From contig NZ_OUMZ01000007.1 of the NCBI RefSeq assembly GCF_900327775.1, forward strand, positions 1,227,606-1,291,605: a stretch of DNA of 64,000 bases, read 5' to 3'. The notes beneath the pieces are model-generated. The model was not told where the DNA came from. It saw only the letters and a list, made by a program, of their open reading frames with translations, and made no database searches. Both the position numbers and the translations under genes were made by a program. Source of the stretch: Roseovarius sp. EL26 (GTDB lineage: Bacteria > Pseudomonadota > Alphaproteobacteria > Rhodobacterales > Rhodobacteraceae). Of the stretch, positions 1-8,017 are shown piece by piece. Within the stretch, counting starts at the first letter, position 1. Each line of letters opens with the position of its first letter.

Positions 1-202
1 TGGCGAGCAGCTTTTCGCACATCTCACCCACTTGCGCACGGGCGGTTTCGGCATCGATATCAGCCAGTTCCAGCTCGATCACCTTGCCTTGGCGAACACC
101 TTCGACGCCGTCAAACCCAAGCGCACCAAGCGCGTGACGCACGGCCTCGCCTTGTGGATCCAGAACACCCTCTTTGAGCATCACATGCACGCGTGCCTTC
201 AT
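1..202 (-). CDS. purS: Phosphoribosylformylglycinamidine synthase subunit PurS (partial)
   Basis: The reading frame opens at an ATG at 200-202 and runs off the left edge, giving 67 codons. It begins MKARVHVMLKEGVLDPQGEA and continues through a VIELELAD segment, which is the usual start of PurS, the small dimeric subunit that links PurL and PurQ in the fourth step of purine synthesis. It lies 62 bases downstream of purC on the same strand, the usual purC-purS order. The C-terminal end is outside the window, so completeness cannot be judged. Confidence 0.9.
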   Translation of the reverse strand, partial: MKARVHVMLKEGVLDPQGEAVRHALGALGFDGVEGVRQGKVIELELADIDAETARAQVGEMCEKLLA

Positions 203-264
203 TGTCTTATATCCCGTCGTTTTGGCGCGTCCTGCGCCCGGTTAATTCTTATCGTTCAACGATC

Positions 265-1026
265 TCAGTTGATCAGTGTCGGCCGTGCCATCGGTGTGGC
301 GCCCTTGGGCAGAACGCCCAGACGTTTGGCCACTTCGGTATAGGCATCCGTCAGACTGCCCAAATCACGGCGAAACACGTCCTTGTCCAGCTTCTGACCT
401 GTCTCGATATCCCACAGGCGGCAGCTATCTGGGCTAATTTCATCAGCCACGATCAAGCGTTGGAATTCACCGTCATAAACCCGGCCAACTTCGATTTTGA
501 AATCGATCAGACGGATACCAACGCCGTACAGAACGCCAGCCATGAAATCATTCACCCGCAGCGCAAGGCTCAGGATATCATCCATATCCTGTTGGCTGGC
601 CCAACCGAATGCGGCGATATGCTCTTCAGTGACCAGCGGGTCCCCAAGGGCATCGTCTTTCAGGCAATATTCAACGATCGGGCGCGGCAATTGCGTGCCC
701 TCTTCCAGACCCAGACGTTTGGCCATGGTTCCAGCGGCATAGTTGCGCACGATCACTTCGAGCGGCACAATCTCGCACGAGCGCACCAGCTGCTCACGCA
801 TATTGATACGCTTCAGAAAGTGCGTCGGAACACCAATATTGGTTAGGCCGGTCATGAAATACTCAGAAAGGAAGTTGTTCAGAACGCCCTTTCCTTCGAT
901 GACAGCCTTTTTCTCGGCGTTAAAAGCGGTCGCATCATCCTTAAAATACTGAACAATTGTTCCTGGCTCAGGGCCCTCATAAAGGGTCTTGGCTTTGCCT
1001 TCGTAAATTTTCTTGCGCCGTGCCAT
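265..1026 (-). CDS. purC: Phosphoribosylaminoimidazole-succinocarboxamide synthase
   Basis: This 253-residue protein makes SAICAR from CAIR, aspartate and ATP in purine synthesis. The N-terminal [13 protein letters not shown] (ATP-binding) stretch, the [11 protein letters not shown] motif near residue 90 and the DFKIEVGR motif near residue 175 are typical, and the length fits the bacterial family. The ATG is preceded by GGAGAACGC, a good ribosome binding site. The gene heads the purC-purS order and is divergent from the ATPase inhibitor gene, with about 155 bases between the two starts for both promoters. Confidence 0.96.
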   Translation of the reverse strand: MARRKKIYEGKAKTLYEGPEPGTIVQYFKDDATAFNAEKKAVIEGKGVLNNFLSEYFMTGLTNIGVPTHFLKRINMREQLVRSCEIVPLEVIVRNYAAGTMAKRLGLEEGTQLPRPIVEYCLKDDALGDPLVTEEHIAAFGWASQQDMDDILSLALRVNDFMAGVLYGVGIRLIDFKIEVGRVYDGEFQRLIVADEISPDSCRLWDIETGQKLDKDVFRRDLGSLTDAYTEVAKRLGVLPKGATPMARPTLIN

Positions 1027-1182
1027 GCGTTCTCCGTCGACTGATGGGGCATGAATCTACCCGCCACTCATGCGCTCTCTTAATCCATGGACCGGATTGT
1101 CGCAAGGTGGCTGTGCCTCCTTGAGATTTATTAAGTGCGAACACATATTGTAATTGAAGAAACAGCAGACTGAGGGAGCATC

Positions 1183-1503
1183 ATGACAACCTTTGACGAA
1201 CGTGAACAAGCCTACGAAAACAAGTTTGCCCACGACGAAGAGATGAACTTCAAGGCCGAAGCCCGCCGCAACAAGCTCTTGGGGCTCTGGGCCGCTGAAT
1301 TACTGGGCAAATCAGGCGACGACGCAGATACTTATGCGATGGAGGTCGTGCGCTCAGATTTCGAAGAACAAGGCCACGAAGACGTGGTGCGCAAGGTCAC
1401 AGGCGACCTTGGTGATCTGGCTGACGCTAACACCATCCGCGCCAAAATGGCCGAACTGCTCGCCACCGCCCGCGAGCAGGTGCTGAGCGAAACCGATATC
1501 TAA
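1183..1503 (+). CDS. ATPase inhibitor subunit zeta (DUF1476)
   Basis: The 106-residue acidic, helical protein begins MTTFDEREQAYENKFAHDEE, the conserved start of the DUF1476 family. In Paracoccus denitrificans this family is the zeta subunit that blocks ATP hydrolysis by F1FO-ATP synthase, with the N-terminal segment being inhibitory. The length matches the family. GAGGGAG lies 6 bases before the ATG. It is monocistronic: divergent from purC and followed by a terminator-like hairpin. The assignment rests on family recognition; nothing nearby belongs to the ATP synthase. Confidence 0.9.
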   Translation: MTTFDEREQAYENKFAHDEEMNFKAEARRNKLLGLWAAELLGKSGDDADTYAMEVVRSDFEEQGHEDVVRKVTGDLGDLADANTIRAKMAELLATAREQVLSETDI

Positions 1504-1518
1504 GTCAATTTAATTGAT

Positions 1519-1552
1519 CGGGCGTACCATTGGGGCGCCCGCTATTTATTTC
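1519..1552 (+). terminator. Probable terminator of the zeta gene
   Basis: CGGGCG (1519-1524) pairs with CGCCCG (1536-1541) around an 11-base loop and is followed by the T-rich CTATTTATTT. It sits 15 bases after the stop codon. Base composition becomes clearly AT-rich from here on. Confidence 0.55.
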
Positions 1553-1729
1553 CTCGCCAATTTCAACTTCATTTTTTAGCTAAATTCTTTTAAATCTGGC
1601 TTCCCCGACCCTCCAAGCGAAAATTTTACTGCATCCTTTCAAGAACTTCAGCGTTAGTACGATATACGACACATACTCTCGCGTTGCATTTAGTATGCTC
1701 TCCTCATTGCTGAACTGCGGAGACGTTTT

Positions 1730-2269
1730 GTGTGGGTTGGTGCCGATCAAATATTTGCTAAAATTACTCAGGTGTCTTCCGGCGCCTCATCACCCGTTAT
1801 TTCAATCTCACAACCCATAATTGGCACATCTCTCGAAATCCACGATGCGCAATCCCTAAATCGGATCACCCATACTCAACTCACCACCGCTTACGCAGAT
1901 CATTTCGGATACTTCTTCAACGGGACAGCGTCATCTCCGCCAAACAGCGAAGGTGTCGTAACCGCGATTGAAGACCTGGTGATGTTCAACCAAAAAAACT
2001 TCACGAAGCAGATACTTGAGCAATATCTCCTATTGGTTTTTCAAGGAACCCTCCCTCAAGAGTATGCAATAAGCATGTCGAAAAAACTGACTCGCAAATT
2101 GCTCAAAAATGAGCCCACCAATTCGCAAAAAATGAACAGCGCCGGTTTTTCGGTTTTCCAGTCTAAAATTCAGATAGACACACTCTTCATTTCAGAATTT
2201 CTGCAACCAGCTCCGCAACAGATATTTATCATGATCAGATACGCGTCACTCGCCTATAACACGAAATAA
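1730..2269 (+). CDS. Unknown protein, paralogue of the next gene
   Basis: This 179-residue protein is not recognised. It has no signal peptide and no clear membrane segment. Residues 55-179 resemble the C-terminal two thirds of the protein at 2416-3021: both carry FGY-aromatic-aromatic-x-G (here residues 59-65), a (D)DLV stretch, a helix with I..YL...F.G, and end in RYA..AYN.K. The N-terminal 50 residues are unrelated to that neighbour. The GTG start is forced: the in-frame TAG at 1691-1693 lies 36 bases upstream with no other ATG/GTG/TTG, and GGAG sits 7 bases before it. Codon use is AT-rich (many AAA, AAT, ATT), unlike the flanking core genes, which suggests acquisition. Confidence 0.65.
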   Translation: MWVGADQIFAKITQVSSGASSPVISISQPIIGTSLEIHDAQSLNRITHTQLTTAYADHFGYFFNGTASSPPNSEGVVTAIEDLVMFNQKNFTKQILEQYLLLVFQGTLPQEYAISMSKKLTRKLLKNEPTNSQKMNSAGFSVFQSKIQIDTLFISEFLQPAPQQIFIMIRYASLAYNTK

Positions 2270-2326
2270 ATCGTTACAGATCCATGAATTTGGTGTATAG
2301 TGAACAGGGAATCACCCAGTAAAAGC

Positions 2327-2350
2327 ACTTGTAACAAGTTGTTTTTATTA
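2327..2350 (+). promoter_or_regulatory. Short palindrome and T-run in the AT-rich leader
   Basis: ACTTGT-A-ACAAGT at 2327-2339 is a perfect 13-base palindrome followed by TTGTTTTTATT. It may be a weak terminator for the upstream gene or an operator for the downstream one; it lies 77 bases before the next start. The following stretch to about 2390 is very AT-rich, as expected for a promoter of acquired DNA. No confident -35/-10 pair is called. Confidence 0.3.
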
Positions 2351-2415
2351 ATTAATTTTTAATTATTGCTTTTATTGGAATTCACATCTTTAAACCTTAA
2401 AGAGGATTCCAAAAT

Positions 2416-3021
2416 ATGACTACTGCAGTAACAGAAATCGTCAAAGTTGTTGGCCCAATTGCACTCAAAGGTCTGGCCGCTGCTGCCGAAGCACTGATCG
2501 CCGGGGCCGTCTTTGATGCCCAAAGAAATACCCGTGATTTCAGGGTTAAAGCCCTGGCAGATCAGCTTGCGGCTGCAGGGGCAGAAGCCAATAACATGGC
2601 AACAATTTCGACAGATACAGATACCTATACCACCTCGAATTTCGCAACAAACTTTGGCTATTACTACCAAGGCATCCGGTCCCAACCGACCACAGGTGCG
2701 CTGCCAGTTTCAGCAACAGATGATCTGGTGGTCTGGGACCCCTCTGAACAGGGTGTTTCTGACATTCAGAAGTATCTGCAAACAATCTTCAAAGGGGCAA
2801 TCGCACCAGCCGATTCGATCACTATTTCCCAAAACCTCGGTCAAATCTTTGACGAGCGTTTCAAGGAAACATCTCTTCAATGGGAGCCGCTGATGAAGCG
2901 TTTCAACAATCCGGATGGGCTGATTGTCGACACCTATATGGTTACCGCATCAGTCATGGCAGACAGCGGGAAGAAGGCCGGCATCGCTCGTTACGCCTAC
3001 GTTGCTTATAACAACAAATAA
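2416..3021 (+). CDS. Unknown protein with hydrophobic N-terminal helix
   Basis: This 201-residue protein is not recognised. Residues 4-33 form an alanine-rich amphipathic or hydrophobic helix (VVGPIALKGLAAAAEALIAG) that lacks the positive start and cleavage site of a signal peptide. A DTDTYTTSNF segment leads into the block shared with the preceding protein, from FGYYYQG at 80-86 to the terminal RYAYVAYNNK. AGAGGATTCCAAAAT precedes the ATG. The gene is codirectional with its paralogue and with the secreted protein 71 bases downstream, separated from the latter by a hairpin. Membrane insertion or pore formation by the N-terminal helix is possible but not shown. Nothing here identifies it as an immunity protein. 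Confidence 0.65.
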   Translation: MTTAVTEIVKVVGPIALKGLAAAAEALIAGAVFDAQRNTRDFRVKALADQLAAAGAEANNMATISTDTDTYTTSNFATNFGYYYQGIRSQPTTGALPVSATDDLVVWDPSEQGVSDIQKYLQTIFKGAIAPADSITISQNLGQIFDERFKETSLQWEPLMKRFNNPDGLIVDTYMVTASVMADSGKKAGIARYAYVAYNNK

Positions 3022-3042
3022 CCCCTCTTAAAAAAACAGACA

Positions 3043-3076
3043 CCGAAAGCTGTGAGCATGGCCTCTCGGCTTTCGG
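3043..3076 (+). promoter_or_regulatory. Strong hairpin ahead of the secreted protein gene
   Basis: CCGAAAGC (3043-3050) pairs perfectly with GCTTTCGG (3069-3076), and a further U-G and G-C pair extends the stem to 10 base pairs with a 14-base loop. No T-run follows, and the next ribosome binding site (TTGGAGAAATCTC) starts 3 bases after the stem. It could protect or process the mRNA between the two genes, or limit read-through. Confidence 0.5.
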
Positions 3077-3092
3077 AGATTGGAGAAATCTC

Positions 3093-3908
3093 ATGCGGTA
3101 TTTTCGCAATATATTATTATTTTTCAGTGCAATATTTCTATTGTTCACTGGTACGGCCTCGGCCCAACCCATTGTTTATCGCGGGATGGAGGCAAATGGC
3201 GCGGGTCAGCCCGTCACTGGCGATGCATTGGGGCGTCAACTTGGCATTCGTAATGCCGATGTTGATACCTATATGGCCAACGAAGTAGAGTGGCTAAACC
3301 CGTTGAACAACGCTGGCGTTCCACAGGGGTTGTCAGTAGCAACGGTTAGCCCGTGCAATCTCCCCTCTTTTCGAAGGCCTTTTGGCCCGCCATGGGGTGG
3401 AACAAGCCACGTCGCCGGAATGACCGTCTTTCAAATTGATACGGCACAACTGGATCCACAACTGGTTTTGAGAGCTGCGCCTTTGCCCGGTCAACCCAAT
3501 CACGCTATCATTGGGCCAAATGCAGCGATGACTCTGGCCAATTTTCGGGCTTTGATCCACGCAACACAGGCACAATGGGCCACCACCGCAGCACCAAATC
3601 CGCCGTGCGCCCCTCCGCCGCCGGCACCCTCTAGCAATGAAGTGACAAAGATGAATAATCCAATACACGACTTCACCAATGCCCTAGCGCAGATGGGCGG
3701 CACGCAGCCAACGCCCGAAGTCGAACTTGAAGGTCATATTCATGCGGTCAATGCAGCAGGTCACTCCCAAGCGCAGATCATGACACTCATGGACGCAGTG
3801 GCAGGCGCTTTGGAGGCCGCAGATCTTGCCGATAAGGCGGACCCGATCCGCACTCTTCAAGAGCGAATATATGGTGCTGGACCACGGCCAATCCGGCTTC
3901 GTCCATAA
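3093..3908 (+). CDS. Secreted protein with a possible Tse2-like ADP-ribosyltransferase domain
   Basis: The 271-residue protein starts with a clear Sec signal peptide (MRYFRNILLFFSAIFLLFTG, cleavage after TASA). Residues 27-165 follow the pattern I associate with Tse2-type ADP-ribosyltransferase toxins: YRGM at the start, LGIR, a GLSVA strand, NLPSFRRP, then TVFQIDTAQLDPQL, a proline/asparagine stretch with HAIIGP, M.L..F, and T.AQW. A PPCAPPPPAP linker (about 170-182) leads to a C-terminal helical region of unknown role, ending at 271. Family toxins are usually effector domains of secretion systems; a simple signal peptide is unusual. No immunity gene is recognisable. Enzymatic activity is inferred from pattern memory only. 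A plain secreted protein of unknown function is the alternative. Confidence 0.5.
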   Translation: MRYFRNILLFFSAIFLLFTGTASAQPIVYRGMEANGAGQPVTGDALGRQLGIRNADVDTYMANEVEWLNPLNNAGVPQGLSVATVSPCNLPSFRRPFGPPWGGTSHVAGMTVFQIDTAQLDPQLVLRAAPLPGQPNHAIIGPNAAMTLANFRALIHATQAQWATTAAPNPPCAPPPPAPSSNEVTKMNNPIHDFTNALAQMGGTQPTPEVELEGHIHAVNAAGHSQAQIMTLMDAVAGALEAADLADKADPIRTLQERIYGAGPRPIRLRP

Positions 3909-3922
3909 AACCCTTCGCAACC

Positions 3923-3955
3923 GTAGCAACGCTTCAAGGCGTTGCTACATTCTTG
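3923..3955 (+). terminator. Terminator after the AT-rich patch
   Basis: GTAGCAACGC (3923-3932) and GCGTTGCTAC (3939-3948) form a perfect 10-base-pair stem with a 6-base loop, followed by ATTCTTG. It is 15 bases past the stop codon of the secreted protein gene and marks the right edge of the patch. Confidence 0.7.
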
Positions 3956-4070
3956 TGTTGACAATATCCTCCATCAATTCAAACAAACCTCACAATCATC
4001 ATGAGAATTATGAATTTGCCTAATTCTCGCGCGCGTGTGATACAGGCGCGCTAGAGAGTAGGAATTCCCC

Positions 4071-5090
4071 ATGACAACCACTGTATTTGCTGACTTTTTA
4101 AAGGAACGTGACTGGATTCTGGCCGATGGGGCCACCGGAACCAACCTGTTCAACATGGGGCTTACCTCGGGCGATGCGCCAGAGCTTTGGAATGATACGC
4201 AGCCTGAGAAGATTCACAAACTGTACACCATGGCTGTGGATGCAGGTAGCGACCTGTTTCTGACCAACTCTTTTGGCGGTAATGCGGCGCGCCTGAAACT
4301 GCACGATGCTGCCAAACGCGCACGCGAACTGTCGCGTATTTCGGCCGAAATTGGCCGCGAAGTCGCCGACCGCCGTGACCGCACTGTAATCGTTGCTGGC
4401 TCTGTTGGTCCAACCGGCGATATTTTTGCCCCAATGGGGTCAATGACGCACGAGTTGGCTGTGGAAATCTTCCACGAACAGGCCGAGGGCCTGAAAGAAG
4501 GCGGCGCGGATGTGCTGTGGCTGGAAACCATTTCGGCCCCTGAGGAATACAAAGCCGCGGCCGAGGCCTTTGCCCTCGCCGATATGCCATGGTGTGGCAC
4601 CATGAGCTTTGACACTGCCGGACGCACTATGATGGGTGTGACCTCAGCCGATATGGCCACCATGGTCGAGAAACTGCCAACACCGCCGTTGGCCTTTGGG
4701 GCAAACTGCGGCGTTGGGGCATCTGATCTGCTGCGCACCGTGTTGGGCTTTGCTGCACAGGGCACCGAGCGTCCGCTCATCGCTAAGGGCAATGCTGGCA
4801 TTCCGAAATATGTCGATGGCCACATCCATTATGATGGCACGCCGGATTTGATGGCCGATTACGCCTGTCTGGCGCGTGATTCCGGGGCCAAAATCATTGG
4901 CGGCTGCTGTGGCACCATGGCCGAGCATCTGAGCAAGATGCGTGAAGCGCTGGAAACCCGCCCCCGTGGTGATCGCCCGACTCTGGACCAGATCACCGAG
5001 AAACTAGGCGCATTTTCATCCGCTGCGGATGGCACCGGTGACGATGACACACCCCCTGCCCGCAAATCACGCCGTCGTCGCTCGGCTTGA
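4071..5090 (+). CDS. bmt: Betaine/homocysteine S-methyltransferase (MetH N-terminal-type domain)
   Basis: The 339-residue protein is a stand-alone homocysteine methyltransferase barrel. DGATGTNLF opens the barrel, NSFGG follows, and the zinc ligands are visible as GANCG near residue 216 and GGCCGT near residue 282. It moves a methyl group to homocysteine to make methionine, the donor being betaine or a methyl-corrinoid protein. The last 40 residues are a disordered tail ending KSRRRRSA. AGGAA precedes the ATG, and a GCGCGC/GCGCGC hairpin (4029-4051) sits just before it. A corrinoid protein and a DUF1638 protein lie 4-6 kb downstream, so the true methyl donor could be that corrinoid protein. 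Rhodobacterales are known to split methionine synthase in this way. Confidence 0.85.
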   Translation: MTTTVFADFLKERDWILADGATGTNLFNMGLTSGDAPELWNDTQPEKIHKLYTMAVDAGSDLFLTNSFGGNAARLKLHDAAKRARELSRISAEIGREVADRRDRTVIVAGSVGPTGDIFAPMGSMTHELAVEIFHEQAEGLKEGGADVLWLETISAPEEYKAAAEAFALADMPWCGTMSFDTAGRTMMGVTSADMATMVEKLPTPPLAFGANCGVGASDLLRTVLGFAAQGTERPLIAKGNAGIPKYVDGHIHYDGTPDLMADYACLARDSGAKIIGGCCGTMAEHLSKMREALETRPRGDRPTLDQITEKLGAFSSAADGTGDDDTPPARKSRRRRSA

Positions 5091-5138
5091 TATCTTACCC
5101 ATTCAAAATCCGGGTTAAGTAACACGAGGTTGATCCGA

Positions 5139-5161
5139 GGGCTGACAAGAAACGTCAGCCC
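5139..5161. terminator. Hairpin between convergent bmt and ppc
   Basis: GGGCTGAC (5139-5146) and GTCAGCCC (5154-5161) form a perfect 8-base-pair stem with a 7-base loop, placed between two convergent genes and covering the ppc stop codon. There is no T-run on either side, so it may act as a bidirectional or Rho-assisted stop. Confidence 0.4.
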
Positions 5162-7818
5162 GTCCAACCCAAACCAGATGCGATACAGTTCATTGATTGC
5201 AGCAAAGGGATCGAAATTTTCGACGCCTCATCACTGCGCAAATGTTTCAACTGTTCAATCTGAATCAAATGGATCGCCTGAAGATCATCGCACACACGAT
5301 CATAACGCTCGGTCAACATCGTGAATCTCTGTGCCAAAACCTGATCTTGCGTGATCATCAAAATGGCCTCTTTTGAACGGGCGTATTCTGACTTGATCAA
5401 TCCGAAAATATCATCGCGTTGCGCGGGGTCCGTAACCAGCGTGCAATATTTTTCCGCGATCTCCATATCTGCCTGAAACAGGGTTTTTTCGACTTCATCC
5501 ACCATCAGCCTGAAAATCTGCGAGCGTTTATACATCTTGCGCAATAGGGTTTTGGCCTCTGTACCACGCACCTTGCTCAAGGATTCGCAAGCCGTGCCAA
5601 ATCCGTACCACCCTGTCAGCAAATGGCGGTTCTGCGTCCACGCAAAGACCCATGGGATCGCACGCAGGTCAGCCAGGCTGCTGGCCCCAAAACGCCGCGC
5701 CGGGCGCGAGCCGATTTTCAACATGGCCAGTTCTTCAACCGGGCTGGCTTGCTGGAAATAGGATACAAAACCCGGACGGTGCAGCAGGTTGCTATAGGCC
5801 ACCTGTGACATACCGGACAGCGCCTCCAATGCATCATGGAATTCTGGCTCATCCTTGCCCGAAGGTTTGGAAAGTGCTGTATGCGCCAGCACCGAGGAGG
5901 CCATCAGTTCCAGCTCGAACAACGCAGTGCCCCGGTTGGCATATTTGGCAGATACCACCTCGCCTTGTTCCGTGATGCGCATGGCGCCGGCAATGGTGCC
6001 CGCAGGTTGCGCCGCAATTGCGCGACCCGTCGGGGCGCCGCCGCGGCTGACAGATCCACCACGACCATGGAAAAACAGCGGCTGAAAGCCATGCTGCGCC
6101 AGTGCGCGGGTGATTTTACGCTGCGCCTTATCCAACTCCCAGGTGGAACAGATAAATCCGCCATCTTTGTTGCTATCAGAATAGCCAAGCATGATCTCGA
6201 CCTTGCCGCCTTGTCGTTTCAGGCTGCGGCGCACCAGTGGCACCTCAATCAGGTTGTGTAAGATTTGTGGCGCATTGCGCAAATCATCAATGGTTTCAAA
6301 CAATGGCACGATCGGCAGGCCGATCGCATCCACCGAAAACCCGGCGTAGCGCGCCAGTAGATAAACCGCCAACAAATCATCCGTTGAACGGGTCATCGAT
6401 AGAATAAACCCACCAATGCTTGCCGGATCCTCACCTTTGCGGGCCTCATAGATCACGGACATAAGTGTCGTCAGCTCGCGCGCATCAGCGCTCAACTCAT
6501 CCACAGGCATGACAGGAAAATCATCACGGGCGATCTCCTTGCGCAGCCGCTCGGACCATGCGGGTGTGCCAAATTCGGTCGCCTCGCCCTGCTTGGCCCA
6601 GATTTCTGACAATACATCGGTCACAACGGTCGAGTTTTGCCGGATATCCAGCGATGTAGTCCTGAAGCCAAAAACCTCGGCCCGCCATCGGATAGGGCGT
6701 AGAAACTGCCGTGCCAATGTGTCCGCTTCTATCGCTTCCAGTGCGCTTTCAATGGCGCGCAGGTCCGCAATCAGATCTCTGATATGCTTGTAAGGATCTG
6801 CACCAGACAGACGTGCCAGAATCGCGCTCAGCGCTTGCCGAAAATATTCACCCCGATTGCGCGCTCGAATGGATTCGGGATTGGGCGCGCGGTCAACCAT
6901 GGCAGTGAGTGCGGCAAGCGAATCCTGCGGCAGTTTTGCCAGACTGCCACTGATACTAAGCCCCCTGATCGCATCCACCAGCGCCGCACGATAGCATTCA
7001 ATCGCGGTCGCACGCCCGCGATCAATTGCATCCTGTGTGACCTCGGCTGTGACATTCGGGTTGCCGTCCCGGTCGCCTCCAATCCAGGAATGGAACCGGA
7101 CTGCAGGATGGATCTCAGATTGAGTATCGTCAAAAACCTCTGCTCTGGCGCGGGCGAATTGCTCAAACAACTGCGGCGTCGCATCAAACAAGCTGTCACG
7201 GAAAAACTGCAGTCCCCATTCGATCTCATCTGCTAGGCTGGGGCGTTCCATCCGCAACTCGCCAGACAACCACAACAAATCGATTTCATTGTGTAGGTTT
7301 TCAATCAAATCTTCACGTTCACGCGGGGTCCAACGTGGCGTTTCTAGATCTACCAACAGTCGATAAATCCGGCGGTGAATTTCAAGGATCGTGACACGTT
7401 TGGCCTCGGTCGGGTGCGCGGTCAATGTAGGCCCAACACAAAGCTGCGCCGCAGCCGATGCAAACCCATCGGCATTCTTCTCTTTGATCTGTGCCATGGC
7501 TTGGGCAAAGCTGCCATCGACGGCCCCTGCCCCGTGGCTGGTCTCAATTTTGCGGCGCTCCCGGACGGCGGCGTTTTCATCAACGATCTTTTGAAGCTGG
7601 AACCAGATGTTCGCCGCCTGAAGGTAATCACCCATCATCGCGGTGTCCGGGATTTTCTTGGCACCTTCTCCGTTCAAAAGCGGCGCAATTTCCGGGGCTC
7701 GTTTTTCGACGATCGCCAGCAGTAATTCCCGCAACATATGTCGCAGGTTCTGCGCATAGACCGCAGTGCTGTCAGAGGCGTAATCCATTCGGTCAACTCC
7801 AGTGCGCGTAGTTTTCAT
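5155..7818 (-). CDS. ppc: Phosphoenolpyruvate carboxylase
   Basis: The 887-residue enzyme carboxylates PEP to oxaloacetate and refills the TCA cycle. Family motifs are present: LTAHPTEAKR, GGDRDGNPNVT, LGYSDSNKDGG and FHGRGGSVSRGG. An upstream in-frame start exists at 7860, but GAGGGG lies 7 bases before the ATG at 7818, so that start is chosen. The C-terminus reads GLGWTG where the family normally ends MRNTG; the terminal Thr-Gly is kept. It is convergent with bmt and its start is followed by a 200-base promoter region. Confidence 0.95.
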   Translation of the reverse strand: MKTTRTGVDRMDYASDSTAVYAQNLRHMLRELLLAIVEKRAPEIAPLLNGEGAKKIPDTAMMGDYLQAANIWFQLQKIVDENAAVRERRKIETSHGAGAVDGSFAQAMAQIKEKNADGFASAAAQLCVGPTLTAHPTEAKRVTILEIHRRIYRLLVDLETPRWTPREREDLIENLHNEIDLLWLSGELRMERPSLADEIEWGLQFFRDSLFDATPQLFEQFARARAEVFDDTQSEIHPAVRFHSWIGGDRDGNPNVTAEVTQDAIDRGRATAIECYRAALVDAIRGLSISGSLAKLPQDSLAALTAMVDRAPNPESIRARNRGEYFRQALSAILARLSGADPYKHIRDLIADLRAIESALEAIEADTLARQFLRPIRWRAEVFGFRTTSLDIRQNSTVVTDVLSEIWAKQGEATEFGTPAWSERLRKEIARDDFPVMPVDELSADARELTTLMSVIYEARKGEDPASIGGFILSMTRSTDDLLAVYLLARYAGFSVDAIGLPIVPLFETIDDLRNAPQILHNLIEVPLVRRSLKRQGGKVEIMLGYSDSNKDGGFICSTWELDKAQRKITRALAQHGFQPLFFHGRGGSVSRGGAPTGRAIAAQPAGTIAGAMRITEQGEVVSAKYANRGTALFELELMASSVLAHTALSKPSGKDEPEFHDALEALSGMSQVAYSNLLHRPGFVSYFQQASPVEELAMLKIGSRPARRFGASSLADLRAIPWVFAWTQNRHLLTGWYGFGTACESLSKVRGTEAKTLLRKMYKRSQIFRLMVDEVEKTLFQADMEIAEKYCTLVTDPAQRDDIFGLIKSEYARSKEAILMITQDQVLAQRFTMLTERYDRVCDDLQAIHLIQIEQLKHLRSDEASKISIPLLQSMNCIASGLGWTG

Positions 7819-7952
7819 TCGGCAACCCCTCAAGAGCAGATTCGCGTTGGCCCTGAACACTCAATTGCGACACAAGTTCATTTCACACCGAAACCCGGGC
7901 AGGCTCATCGGCAATTTCGGCAATTAAATCTATTCCGTCAAGTAATATTATT

Positions 7953-7965
7953 TTCCCAATGGGAA
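7953..7965. promoter_or_regulatory. Short palindrome upstream of ppc
   Basis: TTCCCA-A-TGGGAA lies about 135 bases before the ppc start within an AT-rich stretch (7925-7985). It may be an operator for ppc; no regulator can be named. Confidence 0.25.
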
Positions 7966-8017
7966 TTTATTGTAAAAACATGTGAGCGATAACGCATCAA
8001 GAAACTAAGGCTATTCT

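Noticed and set aside
193..846. A 217-codon plus-strand open frame opposite purC
   Set aside because: Antisense shadow of purC with no recognisable motif.
3956..4070. SAM or SAH riboswitch upstream of bmt
   Set aside because: Only a GC-rich hairpin (4029-4051) is visible; the pseudoknot and conserved core of the known SAM-II, SAM/SAH and SAH classes are not recognisable.
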